Source: Oceanospirillum beijerinckii DSM 7166 (GTDB lineage Bacteria > Pseudomonadota > Gammaproteobacteria > Pseudomonadales > Halomonadaceae). From it: a stretch of DNA of 64,000 nt. The position numbers were made by a program, and so were the translations under genes. The notes beneath the pieces were generated by a model that made no database searches, was not told the origin of the DNA, and saw only the letters and a list, made by a program, of their open reading frames with translations. Shown here piece by piece: positions 48,100-56,266 of this stretch; within the stretch, counting starts at the first letter, position 1; every line of letters starts with the position of its first letter. The stretch covers positions 1 to 64,000 of the forward strand of contig NZ_AULT01000006.1 in assembly GCF_000422425.1 (NCBI RefSeq). The letters run 5' to 3'.

Positions 48100-48903
48100 C
48101 TAAGCATTGAGATCGATAATTGAATAGATATTTGATGGATCAGAGGGTCTTTCATGAGCGAACTTAAGTGTAGCAAAAAGCTCTAGACCATTCTTTTCAA
48201 GTCGTTCTGAAAATGTTGGGTATTTTTCAGTTGTTGGTATCATTTTTTCGATACCTGTTGATATATCTCTTTCTCTAACATTCGTATTTTTATAAGCTTT
48301 CTCGAAAGATTGATTATATTCCTGAACTAAATCATTCAGGCTAAACCGGCCGTCCTTTACGATACCTTCGCGGCTAAACTCAAGGTCATAATCTCTGAAA
48401 AATTCTGATGTGGAGTGTGCAATGGATTCTGTTAGCTCCGATAGGCCAAGTGTTAGCGATTCAACAAGCTCTTCTTCTTTAAAAAACTCGTCTTCAATTG
48501 ATGCGAGTTGCTTATCTGATATAGGTTGACCATTCACATCGAGTGCACTGAGCTTGAGTTGACCATCCACCAAGGCAACATCCAGGCTATCTATATCTAT
48601 ATTGGGATGCTCTATGGCTTGCTTTTCTTTGAAGCTTTCAAAGCCTTGAAACCCTGCTAATAAATGATCTTCTGCAGATCGAGCTAGCTTAAATACATTT
48701 TGAAAATTATCGCTCCAGATTTTGTTAGCCTCAGCGAGACGCTGATCTTGCATTTCTTGATACGCTTTACCCCCCTCAATAGCTTCTTTCAGGTTTATGC
48801 CCTCATCGGCAGGAGGCGTGTATTCCAACCTGTTCTTAGTCGTTGCTGAAGCACTGCCAGCAGTGAGGGTTGAAAGAAAAGAAGATGTATTACGAATATC
48901 CAT
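48100..48903 (-). CDS. Unknown protein, paralogue 1 of a pair
   Basis: A 267-residue protein, paralogous to the one at 47131-47949 (150 bases apart, same direction). The most conserved parts are the FQGFESFKEKQAIEHPN core and FFKEEELVESLT. Length and spacing of these blocks agree between the two, so the pair arose by duplication and has since diverged strongly. No catalytic motif is seen. A weak GGAG-like site precedes the start. Confidence 0.65.
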   Translation of the reverse strand: MDIRNTSSFLSTLTAGSASATTKNRLEYTPPADEGINLKEAIEGGKAYQEMQDQRLAEANKIWSDNFQNVFKLARSAEDHLLAGFQGFESFKEKQAIEHPNIDIDSLDVALVDGQLKLSALDVNGQPISDKQLASIEDEFFKEEELVESLTLGLSELTESIAHSTSEFFRDYDLEFSREGIVKDGRFSLNDLVQEYNQSFEKAYKNTNVRERDISTGIEKMIPTTEKYPTFSERLEKNGLELFATLKFAHERPSDPSNIYSIIDLNA

Positions 48904-49450
48904 ATATTTTCTCCATAAGATGGCTTTAATCTATAGTTATATCGGCTAAAATTTGAATAGCATTAATAGACAATATCGTATTTTATTCGGTTTTATTTGT
49001 GGTGCAGGATTTAAAATTAATCGCGGCGTTCTATTTTATAGGTAATAATTTAATTGAAGGCAAGGTGTTGTTTTATATGCGAAATTATTTGTCGCGAAGT
49101 GGTATGTGTTGTTTTTAAAAGTTATATTAAATGTTTTTGTATATGCAAGTAACGCCGGGAGTATGGTGTTGATTTTATATGTGATAGTTCATTATCAAGT
49201 GCAGTGTTGAGGTTGTCCGTGCTGAATAGATAAGACATTTTTAGTCGGCTATTTGCTTTTTTAAAAGAATAGACCGGAGACGACCCGGAAAACCGGAATT
49301 TCCGGGTCAACGACAATGCTCAAGCGATAAACCCCGTTCTGGCAAGTCTTGGTCATTGGTACCGGAGTTGTGGAAATCAATGCACACAAATTCCGCACAC
49401 AATAGACAGGGTATGGACCGGAGAGAAAAGGCAGGAATTAATTTCTTGTC
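48904..49450. other. AT-rich region without a recognisable gene
   Basis: I see no gene here. It contains one notable hairpin, GACCCGGAAA (49282-49291) with TTTCCGGGTC (49299-49308), a perfect ten-base stem with a seven-base loop. Confidence 0.5.
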
Positions 49451-49463
49451 GCTAAAAACGACA

Positions 49464-49500
49464 AAAGCCAGCACTCTTGTTAAGAATATGCTGGCTTTTG
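49464..49500 (-). terminator. Terminator belonging to the tRNA-Leu fragment
   Basis: AAAAGCCAGC and GCTGGCTTTT pair around a 17-base loop, with TCGTTTTT after it on the minus strand. It lies directly downstream of the tRNA end, as it would in an intact tRNA gene. Confidence 0.75.
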
Positions 49501-49512
49501 TTCGGAATATGA

Positions 49513-49567
49513 TGGTACCAGTGGCCGGACTCGAACCGGCACGCCCGCAAAGGCAACGGATTTTGAA
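49513..49567 (-). other. tRNA-Leu 3' fragment (att-like), copy 2
   Basis: Minus strand: TTCAAAATCC, variable arm, T arm GTTCGAGTCC and GGTACCA end. The sequence 5' of the anticodon loop does not continue as a tRNA, so it is only a 3' half. It differs from copy 1 by a few bases and carries the terminator. The intact tRNA would be expected further right, outside the window. Confidence 0.82.
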
Positions 49568-49604
49568 TCCTTGGAAGCGTGGAAGCTATTGTTGGTAACT
49601 CTTT

Positions 49605-49705
49605 GAATATACTGGTATTACTGCTGTTTTGGCTTTAGTTTGTGTTGTAGAGTCTTGGTGACTGTTGGATAGTCTGATGGTTAAAACCCGTACTACGAAT
49701 AGGCT
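49605..49705. repeat. Island flank repeat, copy 3
   Basis: Follows the tRNA fragment. Contains TACTGGTATTACTGCTGTTT and GATGGTTAAAACCCGTACTA; related to 30195-30300 and 35645-35745. Confidence 0.7.
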
Positions 49706-49869
49706 GAGATGTTGTCAGCTTACAGGAAGCCTGCCTGAAGGATTGCACCGTCACCAGTAGTCCGATTAAAGTATGCGTAACATAGCCGTCACGCCTATCG
49801 AAGAAGCGCAACCTTGGCGGTTTTTCTTTTGCAAATAGCAGCAGAAGTTATTGTGATCCTGCTCTCTTA

Positions 49870-49962
49870 GCGTTATGATTCGATTACTACTTACCCATCC
49901 CCACGCTGGCATTGCGACCACTGGTGATGGGCGAAATTGCCGACCTTCGGGTCGGTTTTTTC
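49870..49962 (+). ncRNA. Candidate small RNA or leader with a strong terminator
   Basis: Two stems: CCCATC (49894-49899) with GATGGG (49926-49931), then CCGACC-TTCG-GGTCGG (49940-49955) followed by TTTTTT. No reading frame ends before it in this direction, so it ends a non-coding transcript or controls the nuclease gene starting 24 bases later. The start is not defined. Confidence 0.45.
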
Positions 49963-49985
49963 ATTTATGGACCTAGTAGAATGAA

Positions 49986-50945
49986 GTGCATATCGTGAGA
50001 ACGCGAATCTATATTGATGGTTACAATTTCTACTACGGCTGCTTGAAGAACACCGCTTACAAATGGTTAGATCTGGTTTCTCTCTTTGAAGATCATCTTA
50101 TTCCCAGATCGGCCATTAGCTCATCAACTCTCCATCCTGAAGCGGGAATCAAATTCTATACCGCTGAAATTAGTTCAAAAGCTGCAGAAGATCCAAGCTC
50201 TGTTAATGATCAACGAAGTTATCATGCGGCCCTTACCAGTCACAGCCAAGGAGCGGTAAAAATTGTTAAGGGCAGTTATGCCATTGATAAGGTCGATAGC
50301 AGGAAGGTTGAGTACACCGAAACTCAGGAAGAAAAGGAGCCGAAGGATTGCTCCAAGGTAAAAGTATGGAAGCTGGAGGAAAAACAAAGTGATGTAAATA
50401 TCGCTTTGGATGCTATTTTCGACGCCTTTTGTGATCACTCATTAGAGCATATCGTTTTTGTCACCAATGATACGGATATTGCCCCTGCTTTGGTTAAAAT
50501 TCGCGAGCTGAACACGTTAGCCATTAGACCCCAAATCAAGATAGGTTTGGTTATTCCGTCAAAAGAAAGGTATGGCCCACGCAGGGCTAATAAATCACTT
50601 TCTCAGCTTGCCGATTGGACTATACAATTTATTAGTGATGATGAGCTGAAGTCTGCTCAAATGCCTTGCAGGGTTACTGGCGGCAAGAAATCTGCTTTTC
50701 GACCTATTTCATGGTTTCAGCACCATCAAGAAGTGGCTGAGATTATGGAAATCTTGTGTGCGAAAGAGGCTTGTGGTTCTTTGCCTAAGGCCTGGAGATG
50801 GCTTTCGGAAGAGAAACCTATTGTCGATGGGCTTCCAGAACTTGAATCAGATCCGTCAACGATGCTCCACTCGATTGAAGGTCTTCAGGCTGTACGTGTT
50901 CATGCTGAAGCTTATGCTCGTTATATGAAGGAAAAGCACGGTTGA
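49986..50945 (+). CDS. NYN-domain (PIN-like) nuclease
   Basis: A 319-residue protein. The N-terminal ~200 residues form an NYN domain with the acidic set typical of PIN-like RNases: YIDGYN (Asp11), QSDVNIALD and FVTNDTDIAPAL. Members of this family (LabA/DUF88) cut or process RNA. The C-terminal ~110 residues are unassigned. Start is uncertain: GTG at 49986 or GTG at 49995; neither has a good ribosome binding site, and a start inside the leader might make translation weak by design. It lies alone on the plus strand behind a terminator. Confidence 0.82.
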   Translation: MHIVRTRIYIDGYNFYYGCLKNTAYKWLDLVSLFEDHLIPRSAISSSTLHPEAGIKFYTAEISSKAAEDPSSVNDQRSYHAALTSHSQGAVKIVKGSYAIDKVDSRKVEYTETQEEKEPKDCSKVKVWKLEEKQSDVNIALDAIFDAFCDHSLEHIVFVTNDTDIAPALVKIRELNTLAIRPQIKIGLVIPSKERYGPRRANKSLSQLADWTIQFISDDELKSAQMPCRVTGGKKSAFRPISWFQHHQEVAEIMEILCAKEACGSLPKAWRWLSEEKPIVDGLPELESDPSTMLHSIEGLQAVRVHAEAYARYMKEKHG

Positions 50946-51094
50946 TAGGTGTCTATTCCGATTTAGTCGTTCTCTGATAAAAATAACCACGCCAGCTTCG
51001 TCGGATCTTAAATCCGTTCTGTCGGTAGTTGGCATAATCTGCCCCCTAACCATCAGACCAACATAACCGTAGCCATTTTTACCAAAAAAAAGCA

Positions 51095-51126
51095 GGACAC
51101 GGAGCAGCCCTCAACTGCTCCTGTCC
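51095..51126 (-). terminator. Terminator of the island module operon
   Basis: GGACACGGAGCAG and CTGCTCCTGTCC pair with one bulge; on the minus strand it is followed by a run of eight T. Confidence 0.85.
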
Positions 51127-51145
51127 ATCCCCGGACTTTTTCCGG

Positions 51146-51583
51146 TCACTGTTCCAGAGTGGTGTCCACCTTGTAGACGTTCATCTGGTAATAAGCGATA
51201 AAGTTAGTCTCGAACAACTGATACAGCTCTACTGCATCCGCTAATGGGCTATCCGGCATGAACCGGGTCATACAAACGCCCAGCCCAAAATCAAAGTCCA
51301 TGTCCTTCGCCAGTTCGGTATCCCAGCCACTGCCGACATACGAGAAGTCGGTGATGTAGTTCAGATGCCATTGACCCTGTAGATAAGTCAGTCGGATCTC
51401 TACGGTATGATAGCCACCGAATTCCGCTGAGTAGTCAGGATCACGGAAGTTAAGGGTGATGGCATCCAGTCCGGCAGCATCATCGGCATTTGATAGTGCT
51501 TCGGTGATGTGTTGTTGCAGTATTACCACCAATGCCTGATTAACAGGCACAGGGAGGCCATCGGTCATAATGTTTACCGTCAT
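51146..51583 (-). CDS. DUF2787-like protein
   Basis: A 145-residue protein. The central stretch (SAEFGGYHTVEIRLTYLQ, WHLNYITDFSYVG) resembles DUF2787 proteins, which are common on islands and plasmids of marine gammaproteobacteria; their role is unknown. It is the last gene of the minus-strand run from the integrase and ends before a strong terminator. GGAG lies eight bases before the ATG. Confidence 0.65.
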   Translation of the reverse strand: MTVNIMTDGLPVPVNQALVVILQQHITEALSNADDAAGLDAITLNFRDPDYSAEFGGYHTVEIRLTYLQGQWHLNYITDFSYVGSGWDTELAKDMDFDFGLGVCMTRFMPDSPLADAVELYQLFETNFIAYYQMNVYKVDTTLEQ

Positions 51584-51676
51584 AATAAAACTCCAGGTTA
51601 AGTGGTGTGTGCTGCGGTGTGAGTAGAAGAAAGGTATGAAGCGTAGGTTGATGGGGTCTAAGGCTTAGTTGGCGTA

Positions 51677-52255
51677 TTAGCTAAGTGCTAATAAGGTCTT
51701 AGCCTGCTCGTCAAAGTTGTCCACAAGACGATGCAGGAAAATGCCTTCTGGCGATGGCTCAATAAGAGCAACACCTTTTGACCGCAGGATACCGGCCATA
51801 AAGCTGGTGTTATTGCTACTCTTACCGACGATCACTGCCTTGAGGATAGTACTACTGAAGTGGTTGCCCTTATGGTTCTCCAGTAGATCAATAATATCTG
51901 TCAGCGCTACCCACTCACGGCTGTGCAGACCGCCACCCTCATTGCTATCAATGCGGACGTAGAGTTGGTCATCATCATCCTTACGGGCAATCTGATAGAA
52001 GATTAACCCCGTTGCTTTAGGGCTGATCTTTTCGGCTTCACCTTTTTCTACAAGGATGGTGTAACCGGCATCGGGATCAGGCTTAGGTTCAGTAGCTGTT
52101 TCAGTTGTAGCATCATCGGTTGATGTATTTGCTGGAGATTCGGCATTAGCTTCTTCCGCTAATGCCTGTTCCAGTGTCACTTCCTCAGAGATCTCTGCCT
52201 TATCGTTATTGGTTTTCTGAGCGTTTTGGGCGGTGGTATTACGTTTCTGTGCCAT
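51677..52255 (-). CDS. Unknown acidic 192-residue protein
   Basis: I do not recognise it. The first ~75 residues are low in complexity (Ala, Glu, Thr, Asp) and probably disordered. The rest is a compact domain (GLIFYQIARKDDDDQLYVRID, then HSREWVALTDIIDLLENH). I chose the ATG at 52255, with AAGGAG eight bases upstream, over the GTG at 52264. It lies between the DUF2787-like and DUF1232 genes of the integrase module. Confidence 0.6.
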   Translation of the reverse strand: MAQKRNTTAQNAQKTNNDKAEISEEVTLEQALAEEANAESPANTSTDDATTETATEPKPDPDAGYTILVEKGEAEKISPKATGLIFYQIARKDDDDQLYVRIDSNEGGGLHSREWVALTDIIDLLENHKGNHFSSTILKAVIVGKSSNNTSFMAGILRSKGVALIEPSPEGIFLHRLVDNFDEQAKTLLALS

Positions 52256-52325
52256 TTCGGTCACTCCTTAAAGGGATCTATAAAACAAAAGTAAAATGAT
52301 GATGGGGTTGGGACGATGTGGTGGG

Positions 52326-52634
52326 TTAAAGCTTATTCAGAATCTCTTTAGCCCGGTCGTGATGATGGGATTCGATATAGGCTTTAATCGTGCCTAAGGC
52401 TGCCAGTAATACGGCAACGTCATCGCCATAACCCGCACCGGGGATAAAATCAGGCACCGCATCAGCAGGATTAATCAGGTAGACCAGAGCGGCGACAATA
52501 GCGGCTTTAACCCACTTGTGCGTATCTTCATCTTCAAAAACGGCGTAGAGCAGTGCCGCTTTCTCCGTGACGGTTTTCATACCGGGGATTGAGCGTAGTT
52601 TGCTTACCAGACCGCCAAAGGTTAAATCAGGCAT
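52326..52634 (-). CDS. DUF1232 (YkvA-like) small membrane protein, copy C
   Basis: A 102-residue protein with the DUF1232 core WVKAAIVAALVYLINPADAV and IPGAGYGDDVAVLLAAL. This is the full-length form of the copy at 39821-40102. It overlaps the 119-residue gene by eight bases, so translation is coupled. Members are small and often near phage or island genes; function not known. Confidence 0.8.
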   Translation of the reverse strand: MPDLTFGGLVSKLRSIPGMKTVTEKAALLYAVFEDEDTHKWVKAAIVAALVYLINPADAVPDFIPGAGYGDDVAVLLAALGTIKAYIESHHHDRAKEILNKL

Positions 52635-52986
52635 GGCTTAGCTCCTTAATCAGTGGGCTATTACGGTGAATTAATAGGTAGATACCACCACCGGCATCAT
52701 TGGTAATACTCAAAATCAGCTGATAGTCATTGGCTAAAGCGTCATCAGTTTCCGGGTACTGCAGGGCGAAGCGGATTTGCTCGACTAAGCGATCACTGAA
52801 GGCTTCCAGCACTTCGGTAGTGTCATCAGGATCAATCACAATCAGTGCCGTACCCAGTTGCCGCCATAAGGCCTTAGCCTCGTTCTCGGTATCAAAGGGT
52901 TCGGTGATCAGATTCATCATCTCCTGCACCGTATTCTTCGGCAGTTCAAAATCAGTGGCCTCGGGCCAACGGTTGATTAGTCGCAT
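52627..52986 (-). CDS. Unknown 119-residue protein of the integrase module
   Basis: I do not recognise it. It begins MRLINRWPEATDFELPKN and is mostly helical by appearance, with an acidic middle (VIDPDDTTEVLEAFSD). It follows the integrase terminator and precedes DUF1232. Its presence in the intact module and loss by two different deletions in copies A and B suggests it is dispensable for the DNA element. Confidence 0.6.
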   Translation of the reverse strand: MRLINRWPEATDFELPKNTVQEMMNLITEPFDTENEAKALWRQLGTALIVIDPDDTTEVLEAFSDRLVEQIRFALQYPETDDALANDYQLILSITNDAGGGIYLLIHRNSPLIKELSHA

Positions 52987-53009
52987 AGCATTTTCTCCAG
53001 ACGTAAAAA

Positions 53010-53038
53010 AGCCCGATTACCATCAAGGCAATCGGGCT
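53010..53038 (-). terminator. Integrase terminator, copy C
   Basis: AGCCCGATT (53010-53018) and AATCGGGCT (53030-53038), then a T-run on the minus strand. Confidence 0.85.
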
Positions 53039-53063
53039 GGTTCATACAAAAGCGATAACAGGG

Positions 53064-54254
53064 TTAGTCAGAAAACAGTTTGGATACCTGTTCACTGGTT
53101 TGTTGTAAGGACTTTGGGGTGAGTTTGGCGTAGCGCTCGGAACTCTGAATAGACTGGTGAGCGAGTTGGGCTTTAACGGCACTTAATGGCAATCCGGCAG
53201 ACACCATATTACTGGCGGTGGTATGCCTGAGTGTGTGCAGACAGATATTTTCCAGATCAGTAATGCCAGCGGCTAACAGGATCTGATTAAAGCCGGTGCG
53301 GAAGTTAGATAATGGCTTACCCACTAACCGGCCTGGAAACAGATAAGGATTACCGGGTTTAGCCGGAACGGAATCCAGTACCTCCAGCATCTTATCAGTC
53401 AGATAAACCAGTCTGCCCTGCTTATTTTTAGTCTGACTGGCCGGGATAGTGAGTACCCGGTTCTTACGGTCAAAATACTCATAGGTGGCTAACCTCAGCT
53501 CGGATAAGCGACAGCCGGTTAATAGCAACATAGCCACCAGACCACCTATCGAACGGTTCTTAAACTGACTGGCAGACTCCAGTAGTCGCTTAGACTCATC
53601 CAGATCCAGAAAACGGGTACGGATATTGTTCTCCTGCAGTAGAGGGATCTTAGCGGCCTGATTGGTATCCACTAATCCCAACCTAACCGCATGAGCACCT
53701 AAGGTCTTTAATAAAGCCAATGCCCGGTTGCAGGTAGCTGGTGACAGCGGTTTTCTGCCTTTACCACCCTGAGACAGCTTTAACTGCAACTGTTGCACCT
53801 GAGCCACTGTGATATCGGTTAATCGCTGTTGGCCTAAGGTGGGTTCAATCAGGGTGCGGAAACGCTGACTATCCTGTTTCCAGGTGCGATTGCGGGTTTG
53901 GATCAGTGGCAGGTGTGTATCCCAGAAGAACTCACTCAGCGTAGGTTGTGATTTGATCTCTTCACGGGCTTCTAACGGGTCAATACCTTCGGCAATCTGC
54001 GCCAGATGTTTGCGAGCTACTTTACGGGCAGTCGATACATCAATATCAGGAAAGCGGCCTAAGGCAATGCTACGGCGTTTACCTGAGCTGTTGCGGTATC
54101 TGAGCAACCAGCGTTTATTGCCAGATTTACCGACCAGACACTTCAGGCCCATCACATCAGTGTCGGAAACTTCTAGATCAGTACCACGGGCATCAGGTGG
54201 GTTAGGGGGCTGGGAGCGGATTTTATCATTGGTGAAACGGAAGCGTTTTTCCAT
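53064..54254 (-). CDS. Tyrosine recombinase / island integrase (intact copy)
   Basis: A 396-residue phage-type integrase. An N-terminal arm-binding domain (DUF4102-like: MEKRFRFTNDKIRS, GLKCLVGKSGNKRWLLRYR) is followed by a core-binding domain (~105-195) and the catalytic domain with Arg249 (GCRLSEL), His340 and Arg343 (HTLRH), His366 and nucleophile Tyr375 (SSERYAK). It is complete. Its relatives usually use tRNA 3' ends as targets, which agrees with the tRNA-Leu fragments at 35.55 and 49.51 kb. It lies next to the putative defence operon. The start has a strong GGAGG site that is held in a stem-loop (54255-54293). Confidence 0.93.
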   Translation of the reverse strand: MEKRFRFTNDKIRSQPPNPPDARGTDLEVSDTDVMGLKCLVGKSGNKRWLLRYRNSSGKRRSIALGRFPDIDVSTARKVARKHLAQIAEGIDPLEAREEIKSQPTLSEFFWDTHLPLIQTRNRTWKQDSQRFRTLIEPTLGQQRLTDITVAQVQQLQLKLSQGGKGRKPLSPATCNRALALLKTLGAHAVRLGLVDTNQAAKIPLLQENNIRTRFLDLDESKRLLESASQFKNRSIGGLVAMLLLTGCRLSELRLATYEYFDRKNRVLTIPASQTKNKQGRLVYLTDKMLEVLDSVPAKPGNPYLFPGRLVGKPLSNFRTGFNQILLAAGITDLENICLHTLRHTTASNMVSAGLPLSAVKAQLAHQSIQSSERYAKLTPKSLQQTSEQVSKLFSD

Positions 54255-54293
54255 ATTACTCCTCCAATATCAAGGTGTTATCGGAGAAGTAAT
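54255..54293 (-). promoter_or_regulatory. Stem-loop masking the integrase ribosome binding site
   Basis: On the minus strand ATTACTTCTCC (54293-54283) pairs with GGAGGAGTAAT (54265-54255), eleven pairs with one G-U and a 17-base loop. The GGAGG is the likely ribosome binding site, directly before the ATG at 54254. This would keep integrase translation low unless the stem is opened. Confidence 0.6.
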
Positions 54294-54363
54294 ATATGTT
54301 TAAATCTGATTCAATTACGGCCTGCTTTTCCTCCGAAAAAAATATGTCGGGGTTGCTTCCCCC

Positions 54364-54384
54364 GCAGGCTGCTAAATAGCCTGC
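54364..54384 (-). terminator. Hairpin at the end of the 615-residue gene
   Basis: GCAGGCT (54364-54370) with AGCCTGC (54378-54384), seven-base loop, just after the operon's last gene. No T-run. Confidence 0.45.
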
Positions 54385-54407
54385 AAAGGTATTAGCTATA
54401 GGTTAAA

Positions 54408-56255
54408 TCAAATAGTTAGCTGCTTATTAGAAGACAACAGCTCCATAAATGTATCAGTATCACGGATTTTAATCTTCTTACCCGCTCCCATAAAATCGGC
54501 TAGATTAGTGGAAAGTTCATGCACTGGTTTATTGGCATCAATCGCATCCGATAATTGCTTATGCATAGTATCGAATGCTAGTCGTTGCTGAATGAAAGTT
54601 TGTGTTGCATTACGATCAAAAACATCAACATTCTGTTTGATCTGTTGCACGCGATACTCAAATACCTCTTTCACCCGCTGACTGCGGCGGTCTGCTTTAG
54701 TGTTAAAAAGGTCTGCTTTATCAACAGCCCAAATCAGAACACATGACACAACGCTACCCAAAATAACTTCTGCTAACTCTTCAAACGGCCCTAAGGGGAG
54801 CTGTAAAAGATACGATGTCAAAAAAGGTGTAACAATAGAGATAAACACTTTTACCAAGGCATCTCCTTTCTGTGCTGGTGTCATTTCATTACTGGGCTTT
54901 TTAAGAATTTTAAAGGCTTGAATAATGGCATGCATGCCATCTGCAACCAGGTTCATAAACTTCTTCAGCAGACCAGTAAAAAATAGAGGAAGAGACTTAA
55001 AGAACTCTTTGACCAGAGTCTGAATAATATTGTCAGCTATTTCTTTTATAGCAGGCCAGATACGTTGCTTAAGATAGCGGGTCATGCGGCGAATCCGGGC
55101 CTTCAGGGCAGCCATTAGAGATCGTTCGCCAACACCACTTTTAAAGCCGTTAAGGATCATATCCTTGATTTCATAAATGGCAATTTTGATAAATTCTGCT
55201 ACGCCCATACGGATCGCTTCTTTCGCACTAAGCGTTTTCAACTGACCACCAATGTTTTTTGCTGCACGACCTGCTGTTTTCCAATGGTTGTCCCGCGCTA
55301 GCTGGCGAATGTGGGCTTCAATATCATCCTTAGCTTTTGCTTCCCTCGCCTCAAAACGATCCATCGCTTCATCACTGGTATCCACTAAACTTTGCTCATT
55401 AGAGCCAAGCTTTTCACCCCGCTGCTGCTTTTCAATAGCGGTTTGTCGCATTTTACGTACAGTGGCGATATCATGTTCGCTTTTGGCATTGTTTAAGCCT
55501 TGAGTAATGAGCGCGATATTCTGCTCATGATCACCCGCTGCCTTAACCATATCTTTATCTACAAAGATATTTTTTCCAAACTCAACATGCAGGGCTTTCA
55601 GAGCTACTACATGATCGGCTTCAACTTTCTGTTTATGGCCCGCTCCACGACCCATAGCATCGACTCTTTTTTGGTGGTAAGCGCGCTTACCTTCAATCTC
55701 ACTGTTGACATAAACTCGATCTCCATCGCCAAACACCTTATCACGGGCCTGCTTAGTTGCTGATTTTTTACCCGAATGTTCGTATTCCTTACGTTTAAAC
55801 TTACCGGGCATCTCACTCATACGGTTTTCCGTACGGTAATCATTAGATCTATCTGCTAATGCTGCTTCGACGTTCTGCTCTGTTTCATATTTATCATAGG
55901 AAAAGTCGTTAATCGCTTCCCAGATAACAGCGCCAGAAAGGAAGTCATTTACTGCGGTACCGCCAGTACCTTTTTCAAAAGAAACAGATTTTTTGCCTTT
56001 TTTATCCTGCAAAATACTCACTCGGGATAAACCGGAATCGACCATACTGATAACCAACGGTTTCAGTAGGGTTTCAACAGTAGAGCCACCTCCCTCAAAC
56101 TCCTCATAAATCTCATCAATAACCTTGATTGAGCTTTGTTGATTATGAAGCTCTATGCTTTGCAGGGTGTGTACCATATCCAATGGAGACGCATTATTCA
56201 GCTGTTGCTGGACATCAGCATCTGCAAGAGATTTGATCTGATACTTCTTATCCAT
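54408..56255 (-). CDS. Putative membrane protein with an HNH-like nuclease motif
   Basis: A 615-residue protein, not recognised as a known family. Near residue 213-258 it reads KVEADHVVALKAL, then DHEQNIALI and LNNAKSE. This order (Asp214-His215, Asn246, Asn256 and Lys258) resembles an HNH endonuclease fold. The C-terminal half has hydrophobic stretches (about 425-450 and 470-512) that may enter the membrane, and basic helical parts between. It closes the operon. AAGGAAG lies at the end of the preceding gene, 8 bases before the ATG, so they are coupled. Nuclease function is inference. Confidence 0.55.
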   Translation of the reverse strand: MDKKYQIKSLADADVQQQLNNASPLDMVHTLQSIELHNQQSSIKVIDEIYEEFEGGGSTVETLLKPLVISMVDSGLSRVSILQDKKGKKSVSFEKGTGGTAVNDFLSGAVIWEAINDFSYDKYETEQNVEAALADRSNDYRTENRMSEMPGKFKRKEYEHSGKKSATKQARDKVFGDGDRVYVNSEIEGKRAYHQKRVDAMGRGAGHKQKVEADHVVALKALHVEFGKNIFVDKDMVKAAGDHEQNIALITQGLNNAKSEHDIATVRKMRQTAIEKQQRGEKLGSNEQSLVDTSDEAMDRFEAREAKAKDDIEAHIRQLARDNHWKTAGRAAKNIGGQLKTLSAKEAIRMGVAEFIKIAIYEIKDMILNGFKSGVGERSLMAALKARIRRMTRYLKQRIWPAIKEIADNIIQTLVKEFFKSLPLFFTGLLKKFMNLVADGMHAIIQAFKILKKPSNEMTPAQKGDALVKVFISIVTPFLTSYLLQLPLGPFEELAEVILGSVVSCVLIWAVDKADLFNTKADRRSQRVKEVFEYRVQQIKQNVDVFDRNATQTFIQQRLAFDTMHKQLSDAIDANKPVHELSTNLADFMGAGKKIKIRDTDTFMELLSSNKQLTI

Positions 56256-56266
56256 AAGTCTCTTCC

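Noticed and set aside
47131-48903. Toxin and immunity pair
   Set aside because: The two proteins are paralogues of the same length class; a toxin and its antidote would normally be unrelated.
49513-49567. Complete tRNA-Leu gene
   Set aside because: The 5' half (acceptor strand, D arm) is missing, and the bases before the anticodon loop do not pair properly.
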